A DNA stretch of 64,000 nt, from contig NZ_JAMZCY010000013.1 of assembly GCF_024519285.1 (NCBI RefSeq), forward strand, positions 17,848 to 81,847. Reading direction: 5' to 3'. The notes below the pieces were generated by a model. The model worked only from the letters and a program-made list of their open reading frames with translations, had not been told where the DNA came from and ran no database searches. Position 1 is the stretch's first letter. Each line of letters begins with the position of its first letter. The stretch comes from Cohnella sp. WQ 127256. GTDB lineage: Bacteria; Bacillota; Bacilli; Paenibacillales; Paenibacillaceae. The position numbers were made by a program, and so were the translations under genes. This document shows, piece after piece, positions 9,961-19,363 of this stretch.

Positions 9961-10039
9961 TTTATTTGCTGTAAGTAATATCAGGATGTCTCAGACTACG
10001 TTACGGATCAGGCAAGCGGCACGGGTACGAGGGGCTTGA

Positions 10040-10228
10040 GATTCAGACCGCAATCGAACTTATTCCGCGGAGCTTAAACTTCAAGCGGTCAAGGATTACT
10101 TAACGGGAGGATTGTCGCAATATCAGATTATCGACAAGTACAAGTTAGCCAGTAGAAGCCAAATTGCTAACTGGATTAAGAAGTATTTGGACACTATGGT
10201 CGTTCGGTCATCCCAGGTAATGTGTTAA
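10040..10228 (+). pseudogene. IS3-family OrfA transposase fragment
   Basis: The frame through CGA at 10055 reads RTYSAELKLQAVKDYLTGG, then LSQYQIIDKYK and SRSQIANWIKKY, to TAA at 10226. This is the helix-turn-helix N-terminus of OrfA of IS3-family elements (IS150-like). It has no start codon, stops after about 60 residues, and no OrfB or terminal repeats remain. It is the relic of a lost insertion sequence next to the MITE-like element. Confidence 0.65.
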
Positions 10229-10296
10229 CGCATTGCTCTTTCTAACCGATATACACCATTGAGAGTAATATAGCACATGACATGAGGAGATTTAGC

Positions 10297-12039
10297 ATGA
10301 TGAAAAAAATACTAACGGTATTCATGATTGTGGCAATTTTCGTTGGCATTCTGCCCTATCAGAACACATCCGCGTATTCAGTGGATAGTAATTGCTTTAT
10401 TGAAGCTAATGAAGCCAGGCGTGATAGACCTAGTGGTGCGATCGATCGGAATGGAAAGAACATCACTTTTGATTATTCCAATCTACCCGATCAGAAAAAA
10501 TCGACCTTAATTTGTGTCAACGATAAGCTGCTCGATCGGGATGTTCCGGTTGAATCGGTGAGCGGGATTAAGTTAGTTCCAATGAAAGCTTTGTTCGAGG
10601 CGGTAGATGCTACCTATAAGTGGGATAACAAGATTAAAGCGGCTACGGTCAAGCTTAAAGGTAAGGTTATTCGAGTTCAAGTGAACAGCGCTAAAGCAAC
10701 TGTAGATGGTCAAGCCGTGACCATGGAAGTGCCCGCTCGAATGAAATGGGGGAATGTGTACATTCCGCTTAGCTTTGTTTCTAAACAACTGGATCTGCAA
10801 TTTGCATGGCAGACGGGCAGCAACATTTTAAGGATTTTTACGAATCCGGAGGTGTCGGTCGCAGTAGCTAGCAAGTCGCAATCGAGCGATACAGATGATT
10901 ATGAATACTCCAATTTCTTCAGAGTATCTAATCGTTATTTGCTGGAAAATAACGGAGTTATAAGCTTGTTGCAAGATGACGGAGATGAAATGAAAATTCA
11001 GCAGTTTTCGTTAAGCTTGGTTAAGACGGGTGCGAAAGTTATCCCCACTGAGCTTACGGATTTCGGAGGCGCTCATGTTGGAGAAGACGGATACTATTAT
11101 GTGATATACGGACAGTATAATAGTGAAGAGTCAAATAGTAAGCCGATATATCGGATCGTCAAATACGATAATAAGTGGGTAAAAGTTGCGCAGTTGGACA
11201 TTCAGGATGTGTATGTAACGGAACCCTTTCATGCAAGTAACTTAACGATGGACAGTTATGATGGCAAGCTAGTCATTCATTCTGCAAGAGAAAGGTACTT
11301 AACCGGAGATGGCTTGAACCATCAATCCAATATTACCTTTCAGATTGACATGAAGGATATGAAGCTGCTGTACTCGGGGGGAGAATGGCCGATCAATCAC
11401 GTAAGCCACTCGTTCGCTACTTATGCTCGTTATGATGGAGATCGGATCGTCTATGCAGACCACGGGGATGCTTATCCCCGTGCGATCGTGTTGCAAGTCG
11501 AGCAGAACAGCGAGATAAGCAATGAGATTGAGGTATTGAAGTTTCCTGGAAAAATTGGGGACAACTACACGGGAGCGAAGTTAGGCGGATTGGAAGTATC
11601 CAATGATAACTATATATTGGTTGGTTCCAGCGTTTCGCTCACTGAACAGTATGGCAAGAGTGACACTAGCAATTTATTTCTTGGTCTAGTCTCCAAGGCT
11701 TTGAAGGAAGATACAAATGCGAAAGTCGTCTGGCTGACAAAACATCCGGTAAAGTCCAATGTGCGGATAACGGAAACTCATCTTGTGAAAATCAACGATA
11801 ATAAATTCGTAGTGCTATGGACCGAATCGGCTGAACGCAAAACGGATTTGTATTATGCGGTAATCGATGGGGCAGGAAATCTGTTGAAAAATCCGAAAAA
11901 GCTAGAAGGAGTGCGTTCACCGGGCAATATGTTACCGCTTGTTCGAGGTGACACTGTCATTTGGTACTTCTATGATTTTGTATATCAGAATTCCAAGAAG
12001 CAAGATGGGATTGAATTTTACTCGTTGCAGGTGGATTAA
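10297..12039 (+). CDS. Secreted protein with copper-amine-oxidase-like stalk domain and C-terminal beta repeats
   Basis: 580 residues. I place the start at ATG 10297 because GAGGAGA (10284-10290) gives ideal spacing; an in-frame ATG at 10282 has no site. A signal peptide (KKILTVFMIVAIFVGILPY...TSAYS) is present. Residues about 70-180 are a copper amine oxidase N-terminal-like stalk domain (LVPMKALFEAVDATYKWD, VPARMKWGNVYIPLSFVSKQL). This domain is common on Paenibacillaceae wall proteins and has no catalytic role. The remaining 390 residues are beta-rich with repeated DGKLV/DNYILVG-like strands, probably a propeller. The function is unknown. A decayed paralogue lies at about 61527-61873. A GC-rich terminator follows. 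Confidence 0.75.
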   Translation: MMKKILTVFMIVAIFVGILPYQNTSAYSVDSNCFIEANEARRDRPSGAIDRNGKNITFDYSNLPDQKKSTLICVNDKLLDRDVPVESVSGIKLVPMKALFEAVDATYKWDNKIKAATVKLKGKVIRVQVNSAKATVDGQAVTMEVPARMKWGNVYIPLSFVSKQLDLQFAWQTGSNILRIFTNPEVSVAVASKSQSSDTDDYEYSNFFRVSNRYLLENNGVISLLQDDGDEMKIQQFSLSLVKTGAKVIPTELTDFGGAHVGEDGYYYVIYGQYNSEESNSKPIYRIVKYDNKWVKVAQLDIQDVYVTEPFHASNLTMDSYDGKLVIHSARERYLTGDGLNHQSNITFQIDMKDMKLLYSGGEWPINHVSHSFATYARYDGDRIVYADHGDAYPRAIVLQVEQNSEISNEIEVLKFPGKIGDNYTGAKLGGLEVSNDNYILVGSSVSLTEQYGKSDTSNLFLGLVSKALKEDTNAKVVWLTKHPVKSNVRITETHLVKINDNKFVVLWTESAERKTDLYYAVIDGAGNLLKNPKKLEGVRSPGNMLPLVRGDTVIWYFYDFVYQNSKKQDGIEFYSLQVD

Positions 12040-12087
12040 GTCGAAGTTGGCATTCTCATCTCATGAAACGCTATTGATTCGGAACAG

Positions 12088-12116
12088 GCCCGTCCCCTCG
12101 GGGGACGGGCTTTTAG
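12088..12116 (+). terminator. Rho-independent terminator
   Basis: Perfect 10-bp stem (GCCCGTCCCC / GGGGACGGGC), 3-base loop, then TTTT. It lies between the stalk-domain gene and the convergent MATE gene. Confidence 0.85.
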
Positions 12117-12179
12117 GCATTTGAGGTATTTCGTTAATGGGCTCGACTATGAATGGAACCCTATGAGAAATCCAGTTTT

Positions 12180-13502
12180 CTACACGAGCTTATGCTTATA
12201 CCACTTGTCGCCCTTGAAGCGCCACCAGAAGATTACTCCGCGCACGCCCCACTCTGCGACCATGGCGACCCAGATGCCGATAATCCCCATGCCGAGGGTA
12301 ATGCCCAGAATATAACCGAGGATAATCCGGAACAGCCACATGGAAAGCAGCGAAACGATCGACGTGAACTTCGAGTCGCCTGCCGCGCGCAAGGCAGAAG
12401 GCAGAATAAAACTGAGCGCCCACAGGATAGGCTGCGCGATGGAGATCAGCAGCACGAGCTTAAAGATCGAAGGCACGATCTCGTCGGGCGCAGCATACAA
12501 GTCCACCAGTAACGGGAATAGAGGCAGAATGATGCCGGCGAGCAAGAGAAAGAGAATGACGGATAGCCAAATGAACGAGCGAATAAACTTCCTCGCGTCC
12601 TGAATATCCCGGCTTCCGATGCACTGGCCGACGACCGTCACGATCGCGACACTCAGCGTGCTACCCCCGATCTGAAGGAGCATCGAGATGGAGTTACTGA
12701 TCGCGTTGGTGGTCAAAGCCAACGTGCCGAGCTGCACGATAAAGGTTTGCGTTAACAGTTTTCCCCCGTTGAAGAACATCTGCTCTGCGGCGAACGGGAG
12801 TCCGATGAACATCATCTTTTTCTGAATGCCCACATCTAGCTTCAGCAGCCTCTTCAGGGTGAAGTGCAGCGTATGGTTATACTTGAGCAAATAGACGATC
12901 GAAGCGACCGCGCCGATTGCTCGGGCTACGATTAGTGAAATCGCGAGTCCGATGATTCCCATATCGAAGCCTTTGATGAAGACGAAATTTAGAACGAGAT
13001 AGGAGAGATTCATAATGAGAGAGAGAACCAGACTCGCTTTCGTCTCGGAGACGCCTCTCAACACTCCGGCGACGGCCTGCTGCACGGCCAGAAACGGAAA
13101 CGAAATGCAACTGCCTATAAGAAAAAGGGTCGCCATCTCAAATACGTCGTCATCTACGTTGCCGAACAAAAGGTCCAGCGTTTGATTATGAAAGAGAATG
13201 ACGATGACGCTAAGCAACAGCGCGAAGGAGGTCACAGCCATGATTGCCTGCGCGGCGGCACGGCAGACCATTTTGCGATTCCCGCTACCCTTGTACTGCG
13301 CGACGATAACGGTTCCTCCGGTCGCTACGGCGATAAACACGCTGACGATGAAAATATTGAGCGTATCCACTGTGCTAACGGCGCTGATCGCGGCAACGCC
13401 CGATGAACTGATCATCGCAGTATTCAAAATGCTCATCAGGACGATAAATGTGGTATCCACTAATATAGGTAAGGTGATCCCGAATATTTGCTTGTAATCC
13501 AT
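12180..13502 (-). CDS. MATE family multidrug/metabolite efflux transporter
   Basis: 440 residues when started at ATG 13502 (MDYKQIFGITLPILVDTTF), the usual MATE length with about twelve membrane helices. The open frame runs 77 codons further upstream, but that segment is polar and unlike MATE proteins. Family signs are the two-fold repeat, the N-terminal LPILVD/TAMISSSG segment, the VAQYKGSGNRK loop and the mirrored GQCIGSRDIQDARKF loop in the second half. MATE proteins export cationic drugs or metabolites using Na+ or H+ gradients. The ribosome site before 13502 is weak (ACGGGAAA). It is divergent from the GntR/LacI hybrid regulator, which may control it. Part of this gene is duplicated as a dead fragment near 24691-24766. 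Confidence 0.88.
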   Translation of the reverse strand: MDYKQIFGITLPILVDTTFIVLMSILNTAMISSSGVAAISAVSTVDTLNIFIVSVFIAVATGGTVIVAQYKGSGNRKMVCRAAAQAIMAVTSFALLLSVIVILFHNQTLDLLFGNVDDDVFEMATLFLIGSCISFPFLAVQQAVAGVLRGVSETKASLVLSLIMNLSYLVLNFVFIKGFDMGIIGLAISLIVARAIGAVASIVYLLKYNHTLHFTLKRLLKLDVGIQKKMMFIGLPFAAEQMFFNGGKLLTQTFIVQLGTLALTTNAISNSISMLLQIGGSTLSVAIVTVVGQCIGSRDIQDARKFIRSFIWLSVILFLLLAGIILPLFPLLVDLYAAPDEIVPSIFKLVLLISIAQPILWALSFILPSALRAAGDSKFTSIVSLLSMWLFRIILGYILGITLGMGIIGIWVAMVAEWGVRGVIFWWRFKGDKWYKHKLV

Positions 13503-13691
13503 TGAATTTCCCGTGAAGTACTTGTTCAGCAGAAAATTCGTTCTTCTCTTCAGGGTTCCGTTTGTCGGATTCACTCGATCATCACTGCTTTTTTGTATGA
13601 CTTGAAGGAATACCTGTATTCTACTCCTATCCCCGTGATCTGTAAAAGCATTCAGCCTGGTTTGATGCCACGCGGTTTTGTTGATTCTAAA

Positions 13692-13721
13692 TTGACACAG
13701 ATGATACAGGTGTAATATAGT
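13692..13721 (+). promoter_or_regulatory. Sigma-A promoter of the GntR/LacI regulator
   Basis: TTGACA at 13692-13697 and TATAGT at 13716-13721 with an 18-bp spacer, about 45 bases before the ATG at 13765. Confidence 0.7.
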
Positions 13722-13742
13722 CGATCTATTCATAGATAGACT
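13719..13742. promoter_or_regulatory. 24-bp palindromic operator candidate
   Basis: AGTCnATCTAT, four central bases, then ATAGATnGACT: an interrupted perfect inverted repeat of 10 bases per arm. It overlaps the -10 box and the expected transcription start of the regulator. Position and symmetry suit autoregulation by the dimeric GntR/LacI protein, and possibly control of the divergent MATE gene. Confidence 0.55.
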
Positions 13743-13764
13743 AGAAAGGACGAAGCTTTCTTCT

Positions 13765-14889
13765 ATGTCGAGTTATCCTTACGTTAGAATTAGAGATGAC
13801 ATTAAGAAGAGAATCCTGAAAGGGGAATGGCTAGGAGAGACGCGTTTGCCTTCTAGTCGCGATTTCGCGAAATCCTATCGATCGAGCGTCAACACGGTGG
13901 AGAAAGCGATCAAGGAATTGTGCGCCGACGGGTTGTTGAAGCGAGATAATAGAAGGGGGACGTTCATCAACAACAGCGTCGTCTCCCTTCGCAATGATCA
14001 CCGCACCGGACTCATTGCCGCATCCGTGATCGGAATCGAGAATCCGCTCTGGGCGAATGCCCTGCGGGGAATACAGAACGTGCTGCACCTGCACGGATTC
14101 CATCTGCTGGGTTTTAGCGACGATCGAAGCTTGGATAAGCTGGAGTCGTTCGTGGAAAGCGCTACAGCCAAGCGGGTTGACGGCGTTATTCTCAGTCCGA
14201 TTTTCGACCGGAAACAAGAGGAACGAAGTCGCCGGATATGCGAAGGGCTGACGGAGAGCGGCATCGAGGTCGTGTTCCTCGACCGTCACCCCTACGACAG
14301 CGATATCCCGTTCGTGACGAGCGATAATATCGCAGGAGCCTATAAGCTGACGAAGCTGCTGCTCGATCAAGGACATCGGCGGATTTTGTTTCTGCGCAAC
14401 GCGGACTTGAGCACGTTCCATGAGCGATTGCTTGGGATGAAGCAAGCTTATTTGGATGCGGGGATCCTATTCGAGCAGCACCTGGACGTGCTTATCCCGA
14501 CCGAATTCGAGGACTTCAAGGATGAATTCGAGGCATTCGCGGACGTCGCGGGAGCCAAGATCAAAGAGACGGGCTGTTCCGCCGTCTTCGCCGCGAACGA
14601 CCAAATCGCCGAGGCGGCGATCGCTGCGTTCGGCAAGCTAGGTATCCGCGTGCCGGAAGACGTTTCACTCGTCACTTACGATGCGCTAAATCTGAATCAA
14701 AGGCTTAAGCTCGACGTGACGGGTGCGAATCAACCTTTTTACGATATGGGAAGAACGGCGGCTAACCTGCTCATGAACTTGCTAGAAGGTAAAGAACATC
14801 TCTCCGTACCGGGCAGTATTTGCAAGGCCGAGATCAATTACGGAAGTTCCGTTGGACATAGACACGAAGCTGACATAGGGTGGGGCTGA
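13765..14889 (+). CDS. GntR-type DNA-binding / LacI-type ligand-binding hybrid regulator
   Basis: 374 residues. Residues about 4-72 form a GntR winged helix (YVRIRDDIKKRILKGEW, LPSSRDFAKSY, NTVEKAIKEL, GLLKRDNRRGTFI). Residues about 80-370 form a periplasmic-binding-protein-like sugar-sensing domain (GLIAASVIGIENPLW, RVDGVILSP, VFLDRHPYD, AVFAANDQIAEAAIAA, GIRVPEDVSLVTYD). This architecture is that of AraR-type regulators, usually repressors released by a sugar. It sits at the head of glycan cluster 1 and nearly abuts the membrane AraC gene. GAAAGGA at 13744-13750 is a somewhat distant ribosome site. The sugar is unknown; cluster content suggests a mannose-containing, acetylated glycan. Confidence 0.88.
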   Translation: MSSYPYVRIRDDIKKRILKGEWLGETRLPSSRDFAKSYRSSVNTVEKAIKELCADGLLKRDNRRGTFINNSVVSLRNDHRTGLIAASVIGIENPLWANALRGIQNVLHLHGFHLLGFSDDRSLDKLESFVESATAKRVDGVILSPIFDRKQEERSRRICEGLTESGIEVVFLDRHPYDSDIPFVTSDNIAGAYKLTKLLLDQGHRRILFLRNADLSTFHERLLGMKQAYLDAGILFEQHLDVLIPTEFEDFKDEFEAFADVAGAKIKETGCSAVFAANDQIAEAAIAAFGKLGIRVPEDVSLVTYDALNLNQRLKLDVTGANQPFYDMGRTAANLLMNLLEGKEHLSVPGSICKAEINYGSSVGHRHEADIGWG

Positions 14890-14891
14890 AG

Positions 14892-17249
14892 ATGCGATTC
14901 CCGCGATTATTCCGAGAGAAGAAATATTGGCTGAGAATTTTCCTATGGATCGCCTGCGTTATTTTGTTGATCGTATGTTCTTTCTCCGCGCTGATCTACT
15001 ATAGCGTCGAACGCAAAGTGTTCAAAGGCGAATACGAGAACAGTCAGAAGATTCTGTCGCAGATGAAATACAATATTGATTACTTGGATTCGACGATCCG
15101 CAATCTGACGTTATCCACTTATAGCAACAACGAGATCAAGGCGCTTATGTATTTAAAGGAAGACGAAACATACGATCACCTGAGTACGATCAACAAGCTG
15201 AACGCCACAATTATCGCGAACAATCCGTTCCTGCACTCTATTTATATTTATAACAACTATAAGAACGTCTACTATTCCACTTTCGGGGACCTGTTTCATA
15301 AAGACGCTGAATTGGATCAGGCGTTGCGCTCGTATGACAGAATCCCTACTTTAAAAGCAATCGTGCGCAAGCTGAAAGTATCCGACGGAACCGATCCGAA
15401 ATATATGACCGTCTTGAGTTATATCATGTACGAGAACGTAGATTCCCAGAACGGAATGGACGGCGCCGTTATTCTCAACATTAAGCTGGACTGGCTCGTC
15501 AACAACATTCGCGCGCTGAACGGAAGCGATTCCGGTGCTAGCAGCTTCCTGTATATCCTGGACAGCGGCAAGCAATTGATCGAAACTGAACCTCCAGGTC
15601 CGGTCGCTTCGAATCCGTTCGCCGTCCAGATTCGCGAGGCGTACATGCAATCGGAGGCCGGGCAATCCGCGACGGCAGGCGTCGCTTCGGGCTTCCTGAC
15701 GAAGAAGGTGCAAGGCGAGAAGTACATTATCTCGTACATCCACCTGGAGAATACGGGGTGGACGCTGCTCGAAGCTAGACCGTACAAGGAAGCTTACGCT
15801 AATCTGAAGCAATTGCTGGATACGATTCTGCTCATTACGGGTGCCGTGTTCATCGGAGCGCTGCTGCTGACGTTGTCCGTCACCCGGGGCATCTATTCGC
15901 CGGTCCGCAGATTGATGGAACAGACGGCGATGGGCGGCTCCGCGCAAGATCTGACACTTCGTTCCGGCGCGCACGACGAATTCGCTTATTTGACGGAAGT
16001 CTACCGGCAGTCCAAAGAGCAGCTGTACGAATATCATCTGGAGAAGAACAACAATACGATTATCATGAAGCTGTATTTCTTGAAAAAATTGCTCGTCGAC
16101 AGCTTCGGCATGAGCGTAGCCGAAGCTGACGACGTGTTAAAACAGCTCGGCGATTCGCTTTCTAGGAAGAAGCCGTTCCTTGTCGGCGTACTGCGGATCG
16201 ACGATTACAAACTGTTTATGCGCAGAAGCCTAGCCGAGCGCGAGTTGCTCCGGTTCGCGATCGCGAACGTCACGGCCGAAGTACTGTCCAAGGCGTTCAT
16301 CGCTCAAACCGTCGATATGAAAGACGATTCGTTCACGATCTTGCTCAACTCGGACGATCGCAAGGACGCGGAGCAGCAGGTGGCGCTCTTGCTCGCAGAA
16401 GCTCAAGCCTATATCCAGCGCCATTACGGAATTACTTTCACCGCAGCGGTCAGCGCGCCCGTTGCCGAATATACGGCGATCGCCGCCGCGTACAGCCATG
16501 CGTTCGCAAATAGCGCATACAGATATGTGTACGGTCCCATGTCGGTGATGACGCAGTCGATGATCGACGAACGGACGGGCGATTCCGATATCGAACAAAT
16601 TATGGAGACGGAAAGCCGATTCATCGAAACGTTCAAGAAAGGCGATCCGGCGAAAACGGAGGAGAAGTTCCGCGAATTGTTCCGCCAAATCCGCCGGCTG
16701 GAATATACCGATATTATGCTCGTCGGGATGCAGGTCGTGCACCACTTGAAGAAAGCGATCTACGAGATGAACCGGACCCGCAAGGAGCCAATCAACATAC
16801 CGAAACGATTGCTGAACCGGGAGCTATACGAGGAAGAGACGATCGAACGGTTCGAACAAAATCTGCTAGAGGCGATCGGCGCGATAGGGCTCGAAGGCAA
16901 CGAAGGCGCGATCGAAGGCAACAGGGTAGCGGCGGATACGATTAAAGAGATCATCGACAACAACTACTTCGACTCGGGACTTTCGGCGACCGGCATTTCC
17001 GATATGCTGAGGCTGTCCGCCTACAAGCTCAGCAAAATTGCCAAGGAGCATTTCGGTATGTCGATTCCGGAATATATCAATCAGGTTCGCTTGGCCAAAG
17101 CGGTGGAATGGATGGAAAATTCCAAGCTTAGCATCCAAGACATTATGCGCAGGGTCGGCATCGAGAACGAAAGTTATTTCTACAAGTTGTTCAAAGCAAA
17201 TTTCGGAATGACGCCAAGAGAATATATGACCAAGAAAAGATCGCAATAG
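14892..17249 (+). CDS. Membrane-bound AraC family regulator with extracellular sensor (YesS-like)
   Basis: 785 residues from ATG 14892, which follows GGTGGGG with good spacing; an in-frame GTG at 14880 would overlap the previous stop. Layout: membrane helix near 15-35, extracellular sensor of about 280 residues, second helix (about 305-325, LLDTILLITGAVFIGALLLTL), linker, central cytoplasmic region (about 390-560) and a C-terminal AraC double helix-turn-helix (about 690-785; SGLSATGISDMLRLSAYKLSK, FGMSIPEYINQVRLAKAVEWM, ESYFYKLFKANFGMTPREY). This single-protein sensor/regulator type is common beside LplB/YtcP importers. It should sense an external sugar and activate the importer downstream. 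An inverted repeat at 17350-17370 is a candidate target. Confidence 0.88.
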   Translation: MRFPRLFREKKYWLRIFLWIACVILLIVCSFSALIYYSVERKVFKGEYENSQKILSQMKYNIDYLDSTIRNLTLSTYSNNEIKALMYLKEDETYDHLSTINKLNATIIANNPFLHSIYIYNNYKNVYYSTFGDLFHKDAELDQALRSYDRIPTLKAIVRKLKVSDGTDPKYMTVLSYIMYENVDSQNGMDGAVILNIKLDWLVNNIRALNGSDSGASSFLYILDSGKQLIETEPPGPVASNPFAVQIREAYMQSEAGQSATAGVASGFLTKKVQGEKYIISYIHLENTGWTLLEARPYKEAYANLKQLLDTILLITGAVFIGALLLTLSVTRGIYSPVRRLMEQTAMGGSAQDLTLRSGAHDEFAYLTEVYRQSKEQLYEYHLEKNNNTIIMKLYFLKKLLVDSFGMSVAEADDVLKQLGDSLSRKKPFLVGVLRIDDYKLFMRRSLAERELLRFAIANVTAEVLSKAFIAQTVDMKDDSFTILLNSDDRKDAEQQVALLLAEAQAYIQRHYGITFTAAVSAPVAEYTAIAAAYSHAFANSAYRYVYGPMSVMTQSMIDERTGDSDIEQIMETESRFIETFKKGDPAKTEEKFRELFRQIRRLEYTDIMLVGMQVVHHLKKAIYEMNRTRKEPINIPKRLLNRELYEEETIERFEQNLLEAIGAIGLEGNEGAIEGNRVAADTIKEIIDNNYFDSGLSATGISDMLRLSAYKLSKIAKEHFGMSIPEYINQVRLAKAVEWMENSKLSIQDIMRRVGIENESYFYKLFKANFGMTPREYMTKKRSQ

Positions 17250-17265
17250 TTCGCCTTTTCGGACA

Positions 17266-17303
17266 AAAAGTACCGCCGACCCCGTGTCGGCGGTACTTTT
17301 TTT
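17266..17303 (+). terminator. Rho-independent terminator after the AraC gene
   Basis: AAAGTACCGCCGAC pairs perfectly with GTCGGCGGTACTTT, 5-base loop, followed by a T run. It separates regulators from the importer operon, which therefore needs its own promoter. Confidence 0.9.
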
Positions 17304-17349
17304 AATAAAGTGCAGTCCGATTTCCGAACATTTGCGTTTCGTACAGTGT

Positions 17350-17370
17350 ATTTTTGACACCCTCAAAAAT
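17350..17370. promoter_or_regulatory. Inverted repeat and TTGACA upstream of the importer operon
   Basis: ATTTTTGA (17350-17357) and TCAAAAAT (17363-17370) form a perfect 8-bp inverted repeat with a 5-base loop. It contains TTGACA at 17354-17359. It lies about 90 bases before the permease start and just after the upstream terminator, so it is a candidate promoter/operator. No clear -10 box was found. Confidence 0.35.
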
Positions 17371-17458
17371 GAGCAGTTTTCAGATAGCCGCCCGATTTCG
17401 TATGCTCGGATCACAAACAAAGCGGCGGACGTTATCGCCGAAAGGGGGAACCATCACG

Positions 17459-18388
17459 GTGAGAATAGGGACGGCGCTACGCAACGAGGGCAAACACTTC
17501 TGGAGAGGCAAAAGCTTATTTCTCCTTAGCTTGCCCGCCATCATCATCGTCTTCGTGTTTTATTACTTGCCCATGTACGGCATCGTTATCGCATTCAAAG
17601 ACATCAATTACGCCAAAGGCATTTGGGGCAGCGAATGGACGGGGCTGAACAACTTCAAGTTCTTCTTTCAATCCCAAGACGCGATGCGCATTACGAGGAA
17701 CACGCTTCTATTAAACGGCGTCTTCATCGCGGTCGGCATCTTCTGCTCCGTCGTAATCGGGCTGTTAATGGCGGAGCTCGGGAGAAAATGGGTGAGACTC
17801 TTTCAAACGGTGCTGTTCTTTCCTTATTTTCTATCCTGGGTCGTCATCGGTTTCGTGACTTATATTTTGCTGAACCCGTCCTACGGCGTCATCAATAAAG
17901 CACTGGAATGGATGAACATTGCACCTGTGGATTGGTACAGCATACCGGGCTACTGGCCGGTCATCCTGACGCTTACTTACCTATGGAAAAATGTCGGTTA
18001 TACGGCGATCATCTTCTTCACGGGTTTGATCGCGATCGATACGACGTATTACGAAGCCGCTTCGATCGACGGAGCTTCCCGGTTTCAGCAGATCCGGAAA
18101 ATCTCGATTCCGCTTATCGTTCCGCTAATTACGCTGCTCGTCATTTTGAACGTCGGACGCATCTTCTATTCTGACTTCGGGTTGTTCTACTTCATCCCGC
18201 GGGATGCCGGCATGCTGTATTCGACGACCGATGTCGTAGATACTTACGTATTCCGCTCGTTGCGAGTGACCGGGGATCTAGGAATGGCTTCCGCGGCCAG
18301 CTTGTACCAAGCGATCGTCGGATTGGTGCTCGTCTTCTCGACGAACCTGATCGTTCGAAAATTCAACAAAGAGAACGCGCTGTTCTGA
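17459..18388 (+). CDS. Sugar ABC importer permease, LplB type (cluster 1)
   Basis: 309 residues from GTG 17459, chosen because AAAGGGGG at 17441-17448 lies 10 bases upstream and the protein then begins like its relatives; the frame is open back to 17354 without family resemblance. About six membrane helices; N-terminal LSLPAIIIVFVFYYLPMYG and the EAA loop (YYEAASIDGASRFQQIRKISIPL) that contacts the ATPase. It closely parallels the permease at 40886. It forms a heterodimer with the next gene product and imports an oligosaccharide delivered by the lipoprotein at 19364. No ATPase gene is nearby. Confidence 0.9.
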   Translation: MRIGTALRNEGKHFWRGKSLFLLSLPAIIIVFVFYYLPMYGIVIAFKDINYAKGIWGSEWTGLNNFKFFFQSQDAMRITRNTLLLNGVFIAVGIFCSVVIGLLMAELGRKWVRLFQTVLFFPYFLSWVVIGFVTYILLNPSYGVINKALEWMNIAPVDWYSIPGYWPVILTLTYLWKNVGYTAIIFFTGLIAIDTTYYEAASIDGASRFQQIRKISIPLIVPLITLLVILNVGRIFYSDFGLFYFIPRDAGMLYSTTDVVDTYVFRSLRVTGDLGMASAASLYQAIVGLVLVFSTNLIVRKFNKENALF

Positions 18389-18403
18389 CGGAGGTGATAG
18401 GCA

Positions 18404-19291
18404 ATGCGCAAATTAAACGCAGAGAAAGCCGGCAATCAGCCGTGGATCATATTGATTTTCATCTTCCTATCGCTATTGATCGTGTTTCCGCTCCTATACG
18501 TCATCTCGGTATCGATGACGAGCGACGCGGACATTGCGCGATACGGGTATAGGCTTATTCCGAAGAAAGCTTCCTTCCTCGCGTACGACTATATTTTCCA
18601 GACGCCGAAGGCTCTGCTGCAATCCTATTTGATCACGATCATCGTAACGACGGCGGGAACGATACTCGCCCTGCTGCTAACGTCATCCATCGCTTACGTC
18701 ATGACGCGCAAAGATTATCGGTACAGCAGGCTGACGACGTTTTTCGTATTCTTCACCTTATTGTTCAACGCAGGTCTCGTCCCTTCGTACATCGTCGCGA
18801 CGAACGTGCTGCATATCCAGGACACGCTCTGGGCTCTCATTCTTCCTTACGGCGTTAGCGCATGGTTCACGATGCTGATGAAAGGCTTCATGGACGGGCT
18901 GCCGTTCGAGATTATCGAATCCGCGAAGATTGACGGCGCTTCGGAATGGGGAATTTTTGCCCGCATCGTGCTGCCGTTGTCCAAGCCGGCTCTGGCGACC
19001 ATCGGTCTCTTCTATGCTCTCGCATACTGGAACGATTGGTGGCTGGCGATGCTGTACATCCAGGATGAGAAGCTCATTCCGCTCCAGTATTACTTGCAGC
19101 GAATCATGACGAACATCGAGTTTCTTACCAAGAACATGCAAGCGGGCATCAGTGTCGACATGAGCTCGATCCCGACCGAATCCGCGCGAATGGCGATCGC
19201 GATTCTGGCCGCGGGCCCGATGCTGTTCGCCTTCCCTTTCTTCCAGAAATATTTGATCAAAGGGTTGACGGTCGGGTCTATTAAAGGCTAA
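18404..19291 (+). CDS. Sugar ABC importer permease, YtcP/AraQ type (cluster 1)
   Basis: 295 residues, six predicted membrane helices, with the EAA loop (IIESAKIDGASEWGIFARIVLPLSKPALATIG) and the conserved C-terminus FPFFQKYLIKGLTVGSIKG. ACGGAGGTGATAG precedes the ATG closely. It begins 15 bases after the first permease stop, so the two are co-transcribed. It pairs with LplB-type permease 17459-18388. Confidence 0.92.
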   Translation: MRKLNAEKAGNQPWIILIFIFLSLLIVFPLLYVISVSMTSDADIARYGYRLIPKKASFLAYDYIFQTPKALLQSYLITIIVTTAGTILALLLTSSIAYVMTRKDYRYSRLTTFFVFFTLLFNAGLVPSYIVATNVLHIQDTLWALILPYGVSAWFTMLMKGFMDGLPFEIIESAKIDGASEWGIFARIVLPLSKPALATIGLFYALAYWNDWWLAMLYIQDEKLIPLQYYLQRIMTNIEFLTKNMQAGISVDMSSIPTESARMAIAILAAGPMLFAFPFFQKYLIKGLTVGSIKG

Positions 19292-19363
19292 AGGCAACAA
19301 AATTTTACTAGATTATCGGTCCGGTTTCGGATGATAATAAATAGACTATAGGAGGGTTATTCC

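Noticed and set aside
13503..13733. N-terminal 77-codon extension of the MATE protein
   Set aside because: Polar sequence unlike MATE proteins; it would also cover the promoter and operator of the divergent regulator.
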